A DNA stretch of 64,000 bases from Perkinsela sp. pyNocScin1 (taxonomy: Eukaryota; Euglenozoa; Kinetoplastea; Prokinetoplastida; Perkinselidae). The stretch is taken from positions 62,001 to 126,000 of the forward strand of contig CAXHTR010000006.1 of NCBI GenBank assembly GCA_964019655.1. The letters are read 5' to 3'. The position numbers and the translations under genes are program-made. Under the pieces are notes generated by a model. The model saw nothing but the letters and a program-made list of their open reading frames with translations. It was not told the DNA's origin and did not search any database. Positions 16,827 to 26,100 of this stretch are shown here, piece by piece. Numbering within the stretch: the first letter of the stretch is position 1; each line of letters begins with the position of its first letter.

Positions 16827-17813
16827 ATGGGAAAGTATGCTGTAGTTATTATCGGTCCCGCGGGAAGTGGGAAAACAACATTCTGTCAAGCTTTGCATGA
16901 ACACTACACAGCAAGCATTAATCCGAAAGCTAGTCGAAACAGCGTTCATGTTCTGAACTTTGATCCGGCCACCGCGGATTGTCCGTATCCATGCGCTTTC
17001 GACATACGTGATGAAGCTACATCAGATCATACACAGAGCTCACTCAATCTTGGCCCGAATGGTGCCCTTGTACACTGCATGGAAGAGCTTCTTCTCATGG
17101 ACAAAGGAGGGTGGTTTTCAAGAACTTTTGGGGAATACGAGGACGATTTTGTTTTGATTGATATGCCTGGCCAAATAGAGCTCATAGCGCAAGTTCCTCT
17201 GATTCCACATTTTATTCAGAAGCTTAAATCGCAAGCACACTATAAAGTAGTGGTGTGCTTTCTTTTAGATGCACAGGCAGCAGTAGGTGATAAAAATAAG
17301 TTTGTGAGCGCTTGCACTTGCGCTCTCAGTGCCATGGTCGCTATTGAAACGCCATTTGTCTCATTCTTGACGAAGACTGATCTTCTTCCACGGAGCTACA
17401 CGAGCGTTCCACTTTCTTCAAGCGATGATGAAGAAGCAGATATAGCTAATCTGAGTGTTGCGAATGCTCTTTACAGGCAGGAAGATGGGGAGTCCGATCA
17501 GATCCCATTTCAGAGTATATTGAACTGCGATTTTGATGCGCTTCAAGTGCTCCCATGGAAGAAAAAAGGTGACAGATTGGTGAAGGGCGATCCTCTCGGG
17601 CGACGTGATATTTTCCTGAACAAGCTTTGCTCGATTTTGTCAGACTTCTCTCTTATCTCATTTCACGCATGGAGCGCAGTCAATGAGAAGATAGTTAGGG
17701 AAACATCGAACCTTTTAGATTACCTCCTTGAAGTTCACGAAGATGAGGAGGTCCTTGAAGCAAATATTCCGACAGAAGGAGAATTGGATCATCCAGCAGA
17801 GATCTATGGGTAG
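16827..17813 (+). CDS. GPN3: GPN-loop GTPase, GPN3-like
   Basis: GPN GTPases help assemble and import RNA polymerase II. The P-loop is GPAGSGKTTFC (residues 10-20), the switch I region contains NFDPATADCPYPCAFDIRD, and the defining GPN motif is in LGPNGALVHCMEEL near 75-88. Switch II is LIDMPGQIEL near 112-121, and the base-specificity motif is TKTD near 188-191. The acidic Ser/Asp/Glu insertion near 205-215 and the C-terminal helix are less conserved. The N-terminus (MGKYAVVIIGPAGSGKTTFC) is closest to GPN3 rather than GPN1 or GPN2 as I remember them. Confidence 0.85.
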   Translation: MGKYAVVIIGPAGSGKTTFCQALHEHYTASINPKASRNSVHVLNFDPATADCPYPCAFDIRDEATSDHTQSSLNLGPNGALVHCMEELLLMDKGGWFSRTFGEYEDDFVLIDMPGQIELIAQVPLIPHFIQKLKSQAHYKVVVCFLLDAQAAVGDKNKFVSACTCALSAMVAIETPFVSFLTKTDLLPRSYTSVPLSSSDDEEADIANLSVANALYRQEDGESDQIPFQSILNCDFDALQVLPWKKKGDRLVKGDPLGRRDIFLNKLCSILSDFSLISFHAWSAVNEKIVRETSNLLDYLLEVHEDEEVLEANIPTEGELDHPAEIYG

Positions 17814-17908
17814 ATTCTGGCGATTGTGCTTAGCTTCGATTTGGCCATTTAAGTTGTTCTCAAACGATTGAAAGCTATTGAAAGCACAGTTCCTTTTGAT
17901 CTCAATAC

Positions 17909-18616
17909 ATGAAAATGAGGCCGAAAAGGCAATTTTATGGAGCGTACCTATTTTATTGGTTGCCAGTCGTGCTCAGCATCTATTTACCATACCATACAAG
18001 CATAGGACTATCATTTGAAAGGAAAGATGTACATGCAAGTGATTTATTTCCTGAAAAACACAAGTGTATTTCAGGAGTAGAGTCAAACAACAAGCAAGGC
18101 TGCATTCAGCTGAAAAACGTACATAGTTTTTTGGCAACGCGCTCATATGCAGATACAGCACTTAAAAAGATGCTCTTGTCCCTGGTAACTCATAGAGGCA
18201 ACACCATCTTCGGTGCATGGGGCAATTCAGCACAGTTTGAAAGTTTTGTAGGCTCTTTCACAGAATATGTAGCAGGGAAGCACACAGAAATTATTCATGC
18301 ATGGAATGAATCAGACTTTCAATTCATTGAATCAGAGCTTCGCGCAATGATTAGTGGCTCGTCATGCCGATGCGTGATCATCAATATCTATAACGTCGCC
18401 GGGATTCCAATCTGGTTTCAGCCACTTCTCAAATCAATTACAGATCAAAACGTTTTCGAAGGTGAATTTCTTCCATTTCAAGTCATAATTCTAATCCATC
18501 TGCCCCGAAGCACCCCTGTCTCAACGAGTGAGGCATTTCATCTTGCCTCACAGATTCCAACATTGCAGCATCGCGTTGTTCATTTAATGAAGCACATCTC
18601 ACTTTGTTCCGTTTGA
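17909..18616 (+). CDS. Unrecognised protein with an N-terminal signal anchor, 235 aa
   Basis: The ATG at 17909 gives a short basic start followed by a hydrophobic segment (FYGAYLFYWLPVVLSIYLPY, about residues 9-28), so the protein is probably secreted or anchored in the ER. The rest alternates strand and helix and contains several Cys residues (near 50, 62, 150). Segments such as RCVIINIYNVAGIP and PFQVIILIHLPRS look like buried strands of a P-loop-like fold, but no Walker A motif is visible. A retained helper of a secretory complex is possible. I cannot name the family. Confidence 0.6.
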   Translation: MKMRPKRQFYGAYLFYWLPVVLSIYLPYHTSIGLSFERKDVHASDLFPEKHKCISGVESNNKQGCIQLKNVHSFLATRSYADTALKKMLLSLVTHRGNTIFGAWGNSAQFESFVGSFTEYVAGKHTEIIHAWNESDFQFIESELRAMISGSSCRCVIINIYNVAGIPIWFQPLLKSITDQNVFEGEFLPFQVIILIHLPRSTPVSTSEAFHLASQIPTLQHRVVHLMKHISLCSV

Positions 18617-18702
18617 ATTGTCAATTGACTACACATTTTTTCGTAATTTACAGAATCGATAGGAAAATCAAGATTTATCAATTCGTTTGTTTATTTATCG
18701 CA

Positions 18703-18753
18703 ATGGACAGAATGAAACGAACCAGGGCTATTACTACAAGGATACTTTTCTGA
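18703..18753 (+). promoter_or_regulatory. Upstream ORF of 16 codons before the 1,005-aa gene
   Basis: An ATG at 18703 opens 16 codons ending with TGA at 18751-18753, one base before the main ATG at 18755. If transcription begins upstream of it, this small frame would affect initiation on the main gene, and the spacing would favour immediate reinitiation. Its sequence is basic (MDRMKRTRAITTRILF). No other evidence supports it as a coding gene. Confidence 0.3.
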
Positions 18754-18754
18754 G

Positions 18755-21700
18755 ATGTCGGGTCGCATCGATATGCTTAAGGTATTTGCGAGACTCTCGA
18801 AGATTGGTAAGCGCCATCGTAGTACTCAGGCACTAGAAATTGAAGAAAATTCATCGAATTCTGTAATGTCATCAGAAATCAATCAAGGAGCGTTCAAATT
18901 AGAAGATTCTGGATGCAATGACGCTTGCTTGAATCAAAGTAAAGCCTACTCTTCAAAAAAGGAAGCCGATCGGTTGATGACCTTGCTCAAAAATCCGCAA
19001 AAATTTGTGTGGAAGGACTTTCTCATGTGTGCGCATAAGACAAATATCCCCAGAATGCTTTATATTTTATGGGAACACAAAAGACAGAGTAGACTGAACC
19101 CATCAGTACACAAGCCACTTCCGTATTTTCCTCGGGCCTTTTTAGACCATTCTTTCGCATGGCTTATGCGAGAGCTCAAAGCGATTATCGGTCGATCTGA
19201 TCGCCGTACTCTTGGTTGCATGACAAAGCCTTTGGGGCCTGCAGCTTTGGACCTAAGTATCACAAGTTCCCCCAATCGAGATGTGCAGACAACAATTCTG
19301 CTCATTCAAAAGACAATGAAAGCCCTCACGCATGGTGACCCCTACGATATCATTTCCCTTAAGGCAGGCATACGCGTATCTAAGTGGGTTTTGGCAGCAG
19401 CGTTTGGCCAGCACGTCTTCGACGCACTCCGAGCGACCTCTTGTGAGCTCAGTGGCTTACCGGCAGCGAAATATTCCGAAAGTTTATCTCTTGCGACTCC
19501 ACAAACACAGTACCTGGCCTTGTACCACTCAGCAGATATTTCTGCCCCACTAATTCTCGAAATGATTCACCGTATGACAGCGGTAGTAGATTCACAGCTC
19601 AGCAGACATGGCCGTATCCGGCAAGTCAAGCGGCATTTCAGTGAGCGATGGACCATGGCACTACGAATTCTTCAGCTCTGCCGGGAGCACGACCTTCTTT
19701 TACTTTGGAAAGGACAAGAGATTTTGGAGCAAACTGATCAATTGGTTCTGGGGGAACGTGATGCATGTTTACTCGGTAATGGACATGATTCCCCCCGCAA
19801 CAAAAGAGTTATAAGACCGTTTACGAAGACAGGCGTAAGGAGTCTATACCCATTCGTAGTTCTCATGCAGTCTTTCCTAGCGGAGTACCACGCGAAGAAC
19901 GCTTCAGTTCCTTCAATGGAGAGTCTGAAAGAGCTCGTGAGCGTCGCGAAGAGTATATCTCAGCTGTTCCATTACATGAACACCCTTGCCAAACCACGCT
20001 CACCTGATTTACTACACCATTGCCATGATAGTATTCCGGCGACTATGGATAATTTTTTCATGAATTCGCTACGGGATGCGCTTTCAACGGTTCCCAATGC
20101 ATGGTTGATATACTACAATCTGCTCGTTGGCGTTTTTCATCTGAACAGTGTTGAAGAAATAGCAAGGGTTCAATCCCCTCATTCGAAAGATAATAGTAAA
20201 GTAAGATGCTCACGCAAAGATCATGTATATTTTGGGCGTGACATTGTAGCTAAAGCTATCAAGATCACAGAGCATGAGAAGGCTTGCGTTGAGGCACCTA
20301 GGGATGACACCGAGGATAGGGTGTTACTTTTTTCCGATAAGATTGTCGCCCAGGGCTATCAGAGAGTTATTAATTTTCTCCTGGCAGAGCTCTTAACATC
20401 CCTTGTTCACGCGGAAAAAACAAAGAGCCTACCATCAGAGCTCTCCGCACCGTGGGAAATTGCTTGCAGAGTTTTTCAGAGCGCTCACACGCGATTGCAT
20501 CAAGTTTTATATGCGAGTACACTGCCTAAGACGGGAGTGAAGGATCGTAACCTCCGAAATATTTCTGCTTTTTATCTCTCTCCAGAGCCTTTCAGCAAGA
20601 TATCAAACGAAGCACTCATAACGCTTCTAGCACAAGCGAGAAAAGTGACGCTCTACGAACATTTATATTCTATCCATACCGATATGGAACGCAATTTTGC
20701 CCAGGCAGCGTACTTGCTTCATCTTGTCGGGGCCACTCGTGCACAGGTGCTGCCACGATCGAATGTGTACAGAATGCTTATTGAAGCGCAGCTTAACATC
20801 ATGCTCCGATCTTCTAATATTGGGACTCTAATTCGGCTTCATTTAACTGGCCCATCAACCGGCCGCAATGATGCATGGACAGCTGTGTCGATTGTTACGC
20901 AAAACCATACGCAGCAAACCTACGCGGGCTCTTGCCTCAAAATGGAGGCCTTCAGCAGAGAACAAAAGCCCAATGATTTTCTCATGTCTGTATTCAGGAA
21001 AAATCAGAGAGTCACAAATTTTCCGATTCTGTGGTTCTTGCGCACCATATTCCAGCGAAAGCTTATCCCTGAGGTAGCTGCACGAGCAGTGCGCTCCCAC
21101 AGTAGATTCATGCCCGTGGAAGACGTACACACACTTCTTTCTGTCATGCACCATAAGGTGTTTTCCTGGCGAGACGCACTCTTTCTTTACTCAAACTCTA
21201 TTCCACATGCGTCGAAATCGGAAGAGGACGTGTTGGCACCGAAATATAGCGTCTTTCGTGACATGCATAAGTCATTGTTCGATTTTTTCTTTCGCAATGG
21301 CACTGACTTCCTCACAAAGAGCATGCAACTTATGCACGCGAAACCTGCAAATGAAGATGCAGTCAATGATCACTTTTACATATTTTTTATCCTGTTCCGG
21401 CACTACGCGCTATCAACGTTGCGCTCTTTCTCACAGAGCGAATTATTTGTGCTCTTTCGCTCCATTGAAGAAGATCGAGAGATATTTCGAAGTCGTCTCA
21501 CACTGGCAGCGGCACGACACATCGCCGCAATGGCATTTTATATCCAGGAGACCTACTTTCATTCTGCAGTATCGAAGTACCCAACTGACCACGCTCTGCG
21601 GAGAGCGGTGCAGTACAAGGATATGCTCGCATGTGACGGCTCGTGGCTCATTGACGCAGAATCATCGACAGTGGACATGACATGCAGGCAGCCATTTACT

Positions 21701-21772
21701 TCCTTCTTCCTCGAATATATCAGTATGCTTCATGGTGTCTGCCTTCCCTTCTTTTACCTTAACACTGTGTGA
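18755..21772 (+). CDS. Large helical protein of unknown function, 1,005 aa, possibly mitochondrial
   Basis: The N-terminus (MLKVFARLSKIGKRHRSTQA from residue 7) is basic and amphipathic, like a mitochondrial presequence. After a disordered, Ser/Asn-rich stretch to about residue 70, the protein is almost wholly helical. Repeated amphipathic helices are rich in Leu, His, Arg and Phe, suggesting an alpha-solenoid of the type found in organellar RNA-binding proteins. I could not fit a clear PPR or OPR consensus by eye. No enzyme motif or membrane segment stands out. It is the largest gene of the window and lies between two unrelated + strand genes. Confidence 0.7.
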   Translation: MSGRIDMLKVFARLSKIGKRHRSTQALEIEENSSNSVMSSEINQGAFKLEDSGCNDACLNQSKAYSSKKEADRLMTLLKNPQKFVWKDFLMCAHKTNIPRMLYILWEHKRQSRLNPSVHKPLPYFPRAFLDHSFAWLMRELKAIIGRSDRRTLGCMTKPLGPAALDLSITSSPNRDVQTTILLIQKTMKALTHGDPYDIISLKAGIRVSKWVLAAAFGQHVFDALRATSCELSGLPAAKYSESLSLATPQTQYLALYHSADISAPLILEMIHRMTAVVDSQLSRHGRIRQVKRHFSERWTMALRILQLCREHDLLLLWKGQEILEQTDQLVLGERDACLLGNGHDSPRNKRVIRPFTKTGVRSLYPFVVLMQSFLAEYHAKNASVPSMESLKELVSVAKSISQLFHYMNTLAKPRSPDLLHHCHDSIPATMDNFFMNSLRDALSTVPNAWLIYYNLLVGVFHLNSVEEIARVQSPHSKDNSKVRCSRKDHVYFGRDIVAKAIKITEHEKACVEAPRDDTEDRVLLFSDKIVAQGYQRVINFLLAELLTSLVHAEKTKSLPSELSAPWEIACRVFQSAHTRLHQVLYASTLPKTGVKDRNLRNISAFYLSPEPFSKISNEALITLLAQARKVTLYEHLYSIHTDMERNFAQAAYLLHLVGATRAQVLPRSNVYRMLIEAQLNIMLRSSNIGTLIRLHLTGPSTGRNDAWTAVSIVTQNHTQQTYAGSCLKMEAFSREQKPNDFLMSVFRKNQRVTNFPILWFLRTIFQRKLIPEVAARAVRSHSRFMPVEDVHTLLSVMHHKVFSWRDALFLYSNSIPHASKSEEDVLAPKYSVFRDMHKSLFDFFFRNGTDFLTKSMQLMHAKPANEDAVNDHFYIFFILFRHYALSTLRSFSQSELFVLFRSIEEDREIFRSRLTLAAARHIAAMAFYIQETYFHSAVSKYPTDHALRRAVQYKDMLACDGSWLIDAESSTVDMTCRQPFTSFFLEYISMLHGVCLPFFYLNTV

Positions 21773-21849
21773 ATGAAAAGTCAACTTGATCATTTAAGCC
21801 AGATTTTCACAAATACATTTTATTTCTCTGCGATTTCGTTAAGACGCAA

Positions 21850-22095
21850 ATGCCTTTAAGACGCAGAGTCCCTGCAAGTGGATATTTCTACTTCTTCAAC
21901 CAGAAAATGCATGCGCTCAAGAAGAATTCGCCGCCTAATTTAGAGCACCGTGAGCTCCAAGCAATGATGGCGGCACACTGGAAGTGTATGGGAAAGGCAG
22001 AGAAATATCTTTGGACCGACGCTGCGCGAAAAGCGTCGTCTAGACGCAATCAAGCAGAAGAAAAGAAGATGCAGGCAGTGAATGTACAGCCTTGA
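21850..22095 (+). CDS. Minimal single HMG-box protein, 81 aa
   Basis: HMG boxes bend DNA in chromatin or mitochondrial nucleoids. Almost the whole protein is one box: PASGYFYFFNQKMHALKKNSPP (residues about 8-29) matches the start of helix 1 with the aromatic pair. ELQAMMAAHWKCMGKAEKYLW gives helix 2 with the conserved Trp and Lys, followed by the DAARKASSRR helix 3. The usual long C-terminal acidic tail is absent. No presequence is clear, so a nuclear role is more likely. The start is the only ATG before the box. Confidence 0.7.
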   Translation: MPLRRRVPASGYFYFFNQKMHALKKNSPPNLEHRELQAMMAAHWKCMGKAEKYLWTDAARKASSRRNQAEEKKMQAVNVQP

Positions 22096-22163
22096 GCCAA
22101 GTTCAAGCCAACGTTAATTTTTGACGCAAAAATAGTTCGTTTTGCAAAATTTGTCTAGTAAAG

Positions 22164-24071
22164 ATGACACGAAATGCACAAACCCGAAAGCGGGTAGATA
22201 GTGACTACGTCGAACACATGGGCGATGACCATTTCTCGAAGCTCGGCACATACAGCGACCCAGCTGAGGCACAGGACATCCAAAACACGCGATGCACGGA
22301 CATCTACGATACTTGGGAGGACATGAACAAGGAGGAGAAGCAGATGGTTCGAGACTGCGTCCTCGAACTGCACAAGTACGTTCTCGCAAAGAAGGCGAAA
22401 GACCCACAGGGCTTCACATTTCAGTTCGAGGAGTACCTGCGCGTATCCCAGCGAATATTCAGACGGCTCAAGAAGAACGCACGGGGAAGCGGGTTTCCGC
22501 GAAAGTCAGCGCTCGTGAGCGCGTACAAGGAGCTTCACGACAGTGGTGCCCTTGAGATGGACACTGACCTAGCCGAGTTCCTTCAGAAGAAAAAGACGAA
22601 GTCGCACTCAGGCGTTCTCGTCATCAGCGTCATCATGGGCCCAGGTCAGTTCTCGTGCCCGAAGGACTGCCACTACTGCCCGAACCAGCCCGGCGTAGCG
22701 CGCTCCTACCTTTTACGCGAACCTGGCGTGCTTCGTGGGTTCCGCAACGACTGGGACCCTATCCGGCAGTTCAACGACCGCGCGCGGGCGCTCGAAAACA
22801 ATGGCCACGTCGTTGACAAGATCGAGATCATCATACTCGGTGGAACTTTTAGTTTCTACCCGAAGGACTATGCAGCTGAGTTCATGGCTGGACTCTACTT
22901 TGCGGCTAACACGTACTACGACCCTCGGAGCCGCGGCATGCTGCCGCTGCAAGAAGAGATCACGCGCAATGAGTCATCTGAGTGCCGTATCATCGGCATG
23001 ACCATCGAGACTCGCCCAGACTACATATCGAGCCCAGAGATCGTGCGGCTCCGGAGTTACGGCGTGACGCGCGTGCAGCTTGGCGTACAGCACATAGACA
23101 ACGACGTCCTCGACTTTGTGAACAGGGACTGCCCGATTGAGAAGTCAAAGGTCGGCATCCGTAAGCTACTGGAGTCCGGCTTCAAGGTAGATGTGCATTG
23201 GATGCCAGACCTCCCGAGCAGCTCGTACGAGAAGGACCTACGGATGTTTGAGTATCTCCTCGGTCCGGAAAATACAGACCTGCAGGTCGACCAATGGAAG
23301 GTCTATCCAACTGCGACCGTCCCGTTCACGAAGATTAAGGAGTGGTACGAGGCGGGTACATACAAGCCCTACGCGGAGATTGAGTCAGGCAAGTACATGG
23401 TCGACCTTATCTGCTACATCCTCGAGCACGTGCCGCGCCGAATTCGGCTCAACCGCATCGTGCGGGACATTCCGAGTGATTACATCATCGCAGGCGAGAA
23501 GCGCACGAATCTGCGCCAGATGCTCGAAAAGATCTCATCGGAGCGCGGCATCCGCTGCCGTGACGTTCGCGAGCGTGAGTGCAAGGGCAAGCCGCTTGAC
23601 GTAGAGAAAAGTGCGCTCTTCATCGACGAGTTCGAGGCGAGCAACGGAAGCGAGTACTACCTGAGTGTCGAGGACAAGGCACAGGAGACGCTCTTTGGCC
23701 ACCTGCGGCTGCGCATCAACAAAAACATGGACGCGCCTGTCATTCCTGAGCTTCGTGGCTGCGCACTTATCCGTGAGCTGCACACCTACGGTAAGCTCGT
23801 CGCCGTCAACCAAACGAACACCGGTAAGGAGACACAGCACATTGGCGTTGGTAAGCGACTCATGGCGCGGGCAGAGGCCATCGCGCGAGAGAAAAGCTGC
23901 GAAAAGATCGCCGTCATCGCAGGGATCGGCGTACGGAGCTACTACAGAAAATTGGGGTACGAGCTGCGTGGGACATACATGATCAAAGACCTCGGTGCAC
24001 CTGATGCGAGCTCTGCACAGCCAGGATTCCTGCAGAAAACCTTCCAGTCGCTCATGCAGCGCTTCGTGTGA
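22164..24071 (+). CDS. ELP3-family radical SAM/GNAT tRNA-modifying enzyme, atypical cysteine motif
   Basis: ELP3 makes the carbonylmethyl group of wobble uridine in tRNA. The radical SAM domain covers about residues 150-420: the cluster motif is C165-x3-C169-x2-C172 in QFSCPKDCHYCPNQPG, followed by VDKIEIIILGGTFSFYP, MTIETRPDY, and YGVTRVQLGVQHIDNDVL. The GNAT domain follows from about 520 with ALIRELHTYGKL, an acetyl-CoA loop (HIGVGKRLMARAEAIARE) and KIAVIAGIGVRSYYRKLGYEL. At 635 residues it is longer than typical ELP3 (about 550), with an extended N-terminus and an insertion near 250-275. Usual ELP3 spacings are CX4CX2C or CX9CX2C, so this may be a separate branch. Confidence 0.85.
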   Translation: MTRNAQTRKRVDSDYVEHMGDDHFSKLGTYSDPAEAQDIQNTRCTDIYDTWEDMNKEEKQMVRDCVLELHKYVLAKKAKDPQGFTFQFEEYLRVSQRIFRRLKKNARGSGFPRKSALVSAYKELHDSGALEMDTDLAEFLQKKKTKSHSGVLVISVIMGPGQFSCPKDCHYCPNQPGVARSYLLREPGVLRGFRNDWDPIRQFNDRARALENNGHVVDKIEIIILGGTFSFYPKDYAAEFMAGLYFAANTYYDPRSRGMLPLQEEITRNESSECRIIGMTIETRPDYISSPEIVRLRSYGVTRVQLGVQHIDNDVLDFVNRDCPIEKSKVGIRKLLESGFKVDVHWMPDLPSSSYEKDLRMFEYLLGPENTDLQVDQWKVYPTATVPFTKIKEWYEAGTYKPYAEIESGKYMVDLICYILEHVPRRIRLNRIVRDIPSDYIIAGEKRTNLRQMLEKISSERGIRCRDVRERECKGKPLDVEKSALFIDEFEASNGSEYYLSVEDKAQETLFGHLRLRINKNMDAPVIPELRGCALIRELHTYGKLVAVNQTNTGKETQHIGVGKRLMARAEAIAREKSCEKIAVIAGIGVRSYYRKLGYELRGTYMIKDLGAPDASSAQPGFLQKTFQSLMQRFV

Positions 24072-24147
24072 CTAAAGTAGTCATACAGTGGCTATACGTC
24101 ACAATCTTTTCACCCCCTTTTGCTTCGCGTTTCCTACTTACATTCAA

Positions 24148-26022
24148 ATGAATTCCCCAAAGCTCACGAATATCCTCCCAAATTTCATCCGTGATGAGTT
24201 TGAGAGCGTCTGCAAGCGGCGATTTTTCTTCGGACCTTCCTTCGATGCGTACGGCGGGCTCTCTGGGCTGTATGACCTCGGACCCTCGTGTGTTTCCATC
24301 AAAAACAACCTCCTGAACCTCTGGCGAGAGCACTTCGTTACTGAGGAGAGCATGCTCGAGGTCGAAGCCCCGTGCATCACGATGGACGACGTCTTTAAGG
24401 CATCTGGGCACGTCGACCGCTTCACAGATGTGATGTCCAAAGACGTGAAGACGGGCGAATGCGTTCGTCTTGACAAGCACATTGAGGACTGGTGCACCAA
24501 GCGACTGCTGGACGCTGCAGCAATCAGCGCCGACGAGCAAGCATCCGTCACTGGCGTCCTCCGGGCGGTTGGTGGCATGTCGAAGGACGAGCTCGACAGC
24601 GTTGTCTCGAAGCACGGCATCTTGTCCCCAGCGGGGAACGCGCTCTCCAGCGCCTTCGACTTCAACCTCATGTTCGCTTCGACGATTGGGTCAGAGGGTG
24701 GCCGGCGCGTTTTTCTGCGCCCAGAGCTCGCCCAGGGCATCTGTCTCAACTTTAAGCGGCTGTCTGACTCGTGTGCGACTTCATTCCCGTTCGCAGCGTG
24801 CGCAGTTGGCCAGGCGTTCCGCAACGAGATCGCTCCACGCGCCTCGCTCCTGCGCGTGCGCGAGTTCACGCTCGCCGAAATCGAGCACTTCACCAACCCA
24901 TCGCAGAAAGAGCACCCAAAGTTCGCTAGCGTACAGGACACGGAGATATGGGTATGGTCGCAGGAAAGCCAGCGCACAAACTGTGAGCCAGTGCGTATGC
25001 GCATCCAAGAGGCCGTTGCGAGCGGTGTGATAGCAAATGAGAGCATCGGGTACTTCATTGGGCGCATAGACGCCTTTGTGCGGCGCCTCGGTGTGCGGCA
25101 CATCCGCTACCGCCAGCACCTCGAGAAGGAGATGGCGCACTACGCGCAGGACTGCTGGGACTGCGAGCTGCTCACGTCCTACGGCTGGATGGAGTGCATT
25201 GGTATCGCCGACCGGTCTGCATACGACCTGAAGGCACACGCACATGCGACAAAGAAAGAATTCTATGCATGGGAGAGCTACCCAGAGCCGCGCACAGAGA
25301 CTGTGGTCGAAAAGAAGGTCGCGAGTGGCCTCATCGGCAAGACCTTCGGCCGGAAGACCGCCGCCATCGTCGAGCACCTCAAAGGCCTCTCAGACGCCGA
25401 CGCACTCCTGCTCGACGACGACCTGTCGAGAGACGGTGCGAAGACCATAGAAATTCCAGCTTTTGAAGGGCCCGTTGACATCACGCGCGGCATGGTCGCC
25501 TTCGCGAAGTCGACGAAGGTCTCACACGGGCGGAACTTCATTCCTGCCATTATAGAATCATCTTTCGGCGTTGGACGCATTCTGTATGCCCTGCTGGAGC
25601 AGAGCTACTTCATCCGATCAGAAGGCACTGACAAGAGCGAGACGCGCGCATTCTTCACACTCGCGCCGTTCCTGTGCCCGTGGAAGGTCGCTGTCTTCCC
25701 GCTCATGTGCAAGCCAGAGCTCCTCGCACCGCTAGAACGCCTCCAGCAGGATCTCCTCCGTGCGCGCCTCTCGTGCCGCTGCGACAGCAGCGGTGCAGCA
25801 ATCGGCAAGAAGTACGCGCGCGTCGACGAGATCGGAATTCCCTTTGCCATCACTGTCGATTATGACACGCTTGCACACGGGACCGTCACGCTCCGTGACC
25901 GAGACTCAATGGAGCAGATCCGCGTGCCGCTCCAGGACGTCGTGCGCCTTCTCAAGGACCTCTGTGAGGTTGGCGGGCCCACGTGGACGGAAGCAAAGCT
26001 CAAGTATACCCTCACGCTCTAA
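24148..26022 (+). CDS. GlyRS: Glycyl-tRNA synthetase, class II, alpha2 eukaryotic type
   Basis: The enzyme charges tRNA-Gly. The frame is open from a GTG at 24088, but the first ATG is 24148, giving 624 residues. Class II signatures are present: RRFFFGPSFDAYGGLSGLYDLGP near residue 22 (family start), RPELAQGICLNFKRL, motif 2 as AFRNEIAPRASLLRVREFT near 228-246, and motif 3 as SSFGVGRILYALLEQ near 470-484. The anticodon-binding domain follows (LAPFLCPWKVAVFPLM, then the IGKKYARVDEIGIPFAITVD segment). The WHEP domain of animal GlyRS is missing. Without a clear presequence it is probably cytosolic, but a dual-localised form from the upstream frame is possible. Confidence 0.93.
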   Translation: MNSPKLTNILPNFIRDEFESVCKRRFFFGPSFDAYGGLSGLYDLGPSCVSIKNNLLNLWREHFVTEESMLEVEAPCITMDDVFKASGHVDRFTDVMSKDVKTGECVRLDKHIEDWCTKRLLDAAAISADEQASVTGVLRAVGGMSKDELDSVVSKHGILSPAGNALSSAFDFNLMFASTIGSEGGRRVFLRPELAQGICLNFKRLSDSCATSFPFAACAVGQAFRNEIAPRASLLRVREFTLAEIEHFTNPSQKEHPKFASVQDTEIWVWSQESQRTNCEPVRMRIQEAVASGVIANESIGYFIGRIDAFVRRLGVRHIRYRQHLEKEMAHYAQDCWDCELLTSYGWMECIGIADRSAYDLKAHAHATKKEFYAWESYPEPRTETVVEKKVASGLIGKTFGRKTAAIVEHLKGLSDADALLLDDDLSRDGAKTIEIPAFEGPVDITRGMVAFAKSTKVSHGRNFIPAIIESSFGVGRILYALLEQSYFIRSEGTDKSETRAFFTLAPFLCPWKVAVFPLMCKPELLAPLERLQQDLLRARLSCRCDSSGAAIGKKYARVDEIGIPFAITVDYDTLAHGTVTLRDRDSMEQIRVPLQDVVRLLKDLCEVGGPTWTEAKLKYTLTL

Positions 26023-26100
26023 ATGCATTCGAAAAAAAGTTGAATTACGAAGATAAATTTTTGTTTCCTTATTTTAAACTTATTGTACTTAATACGAAGC

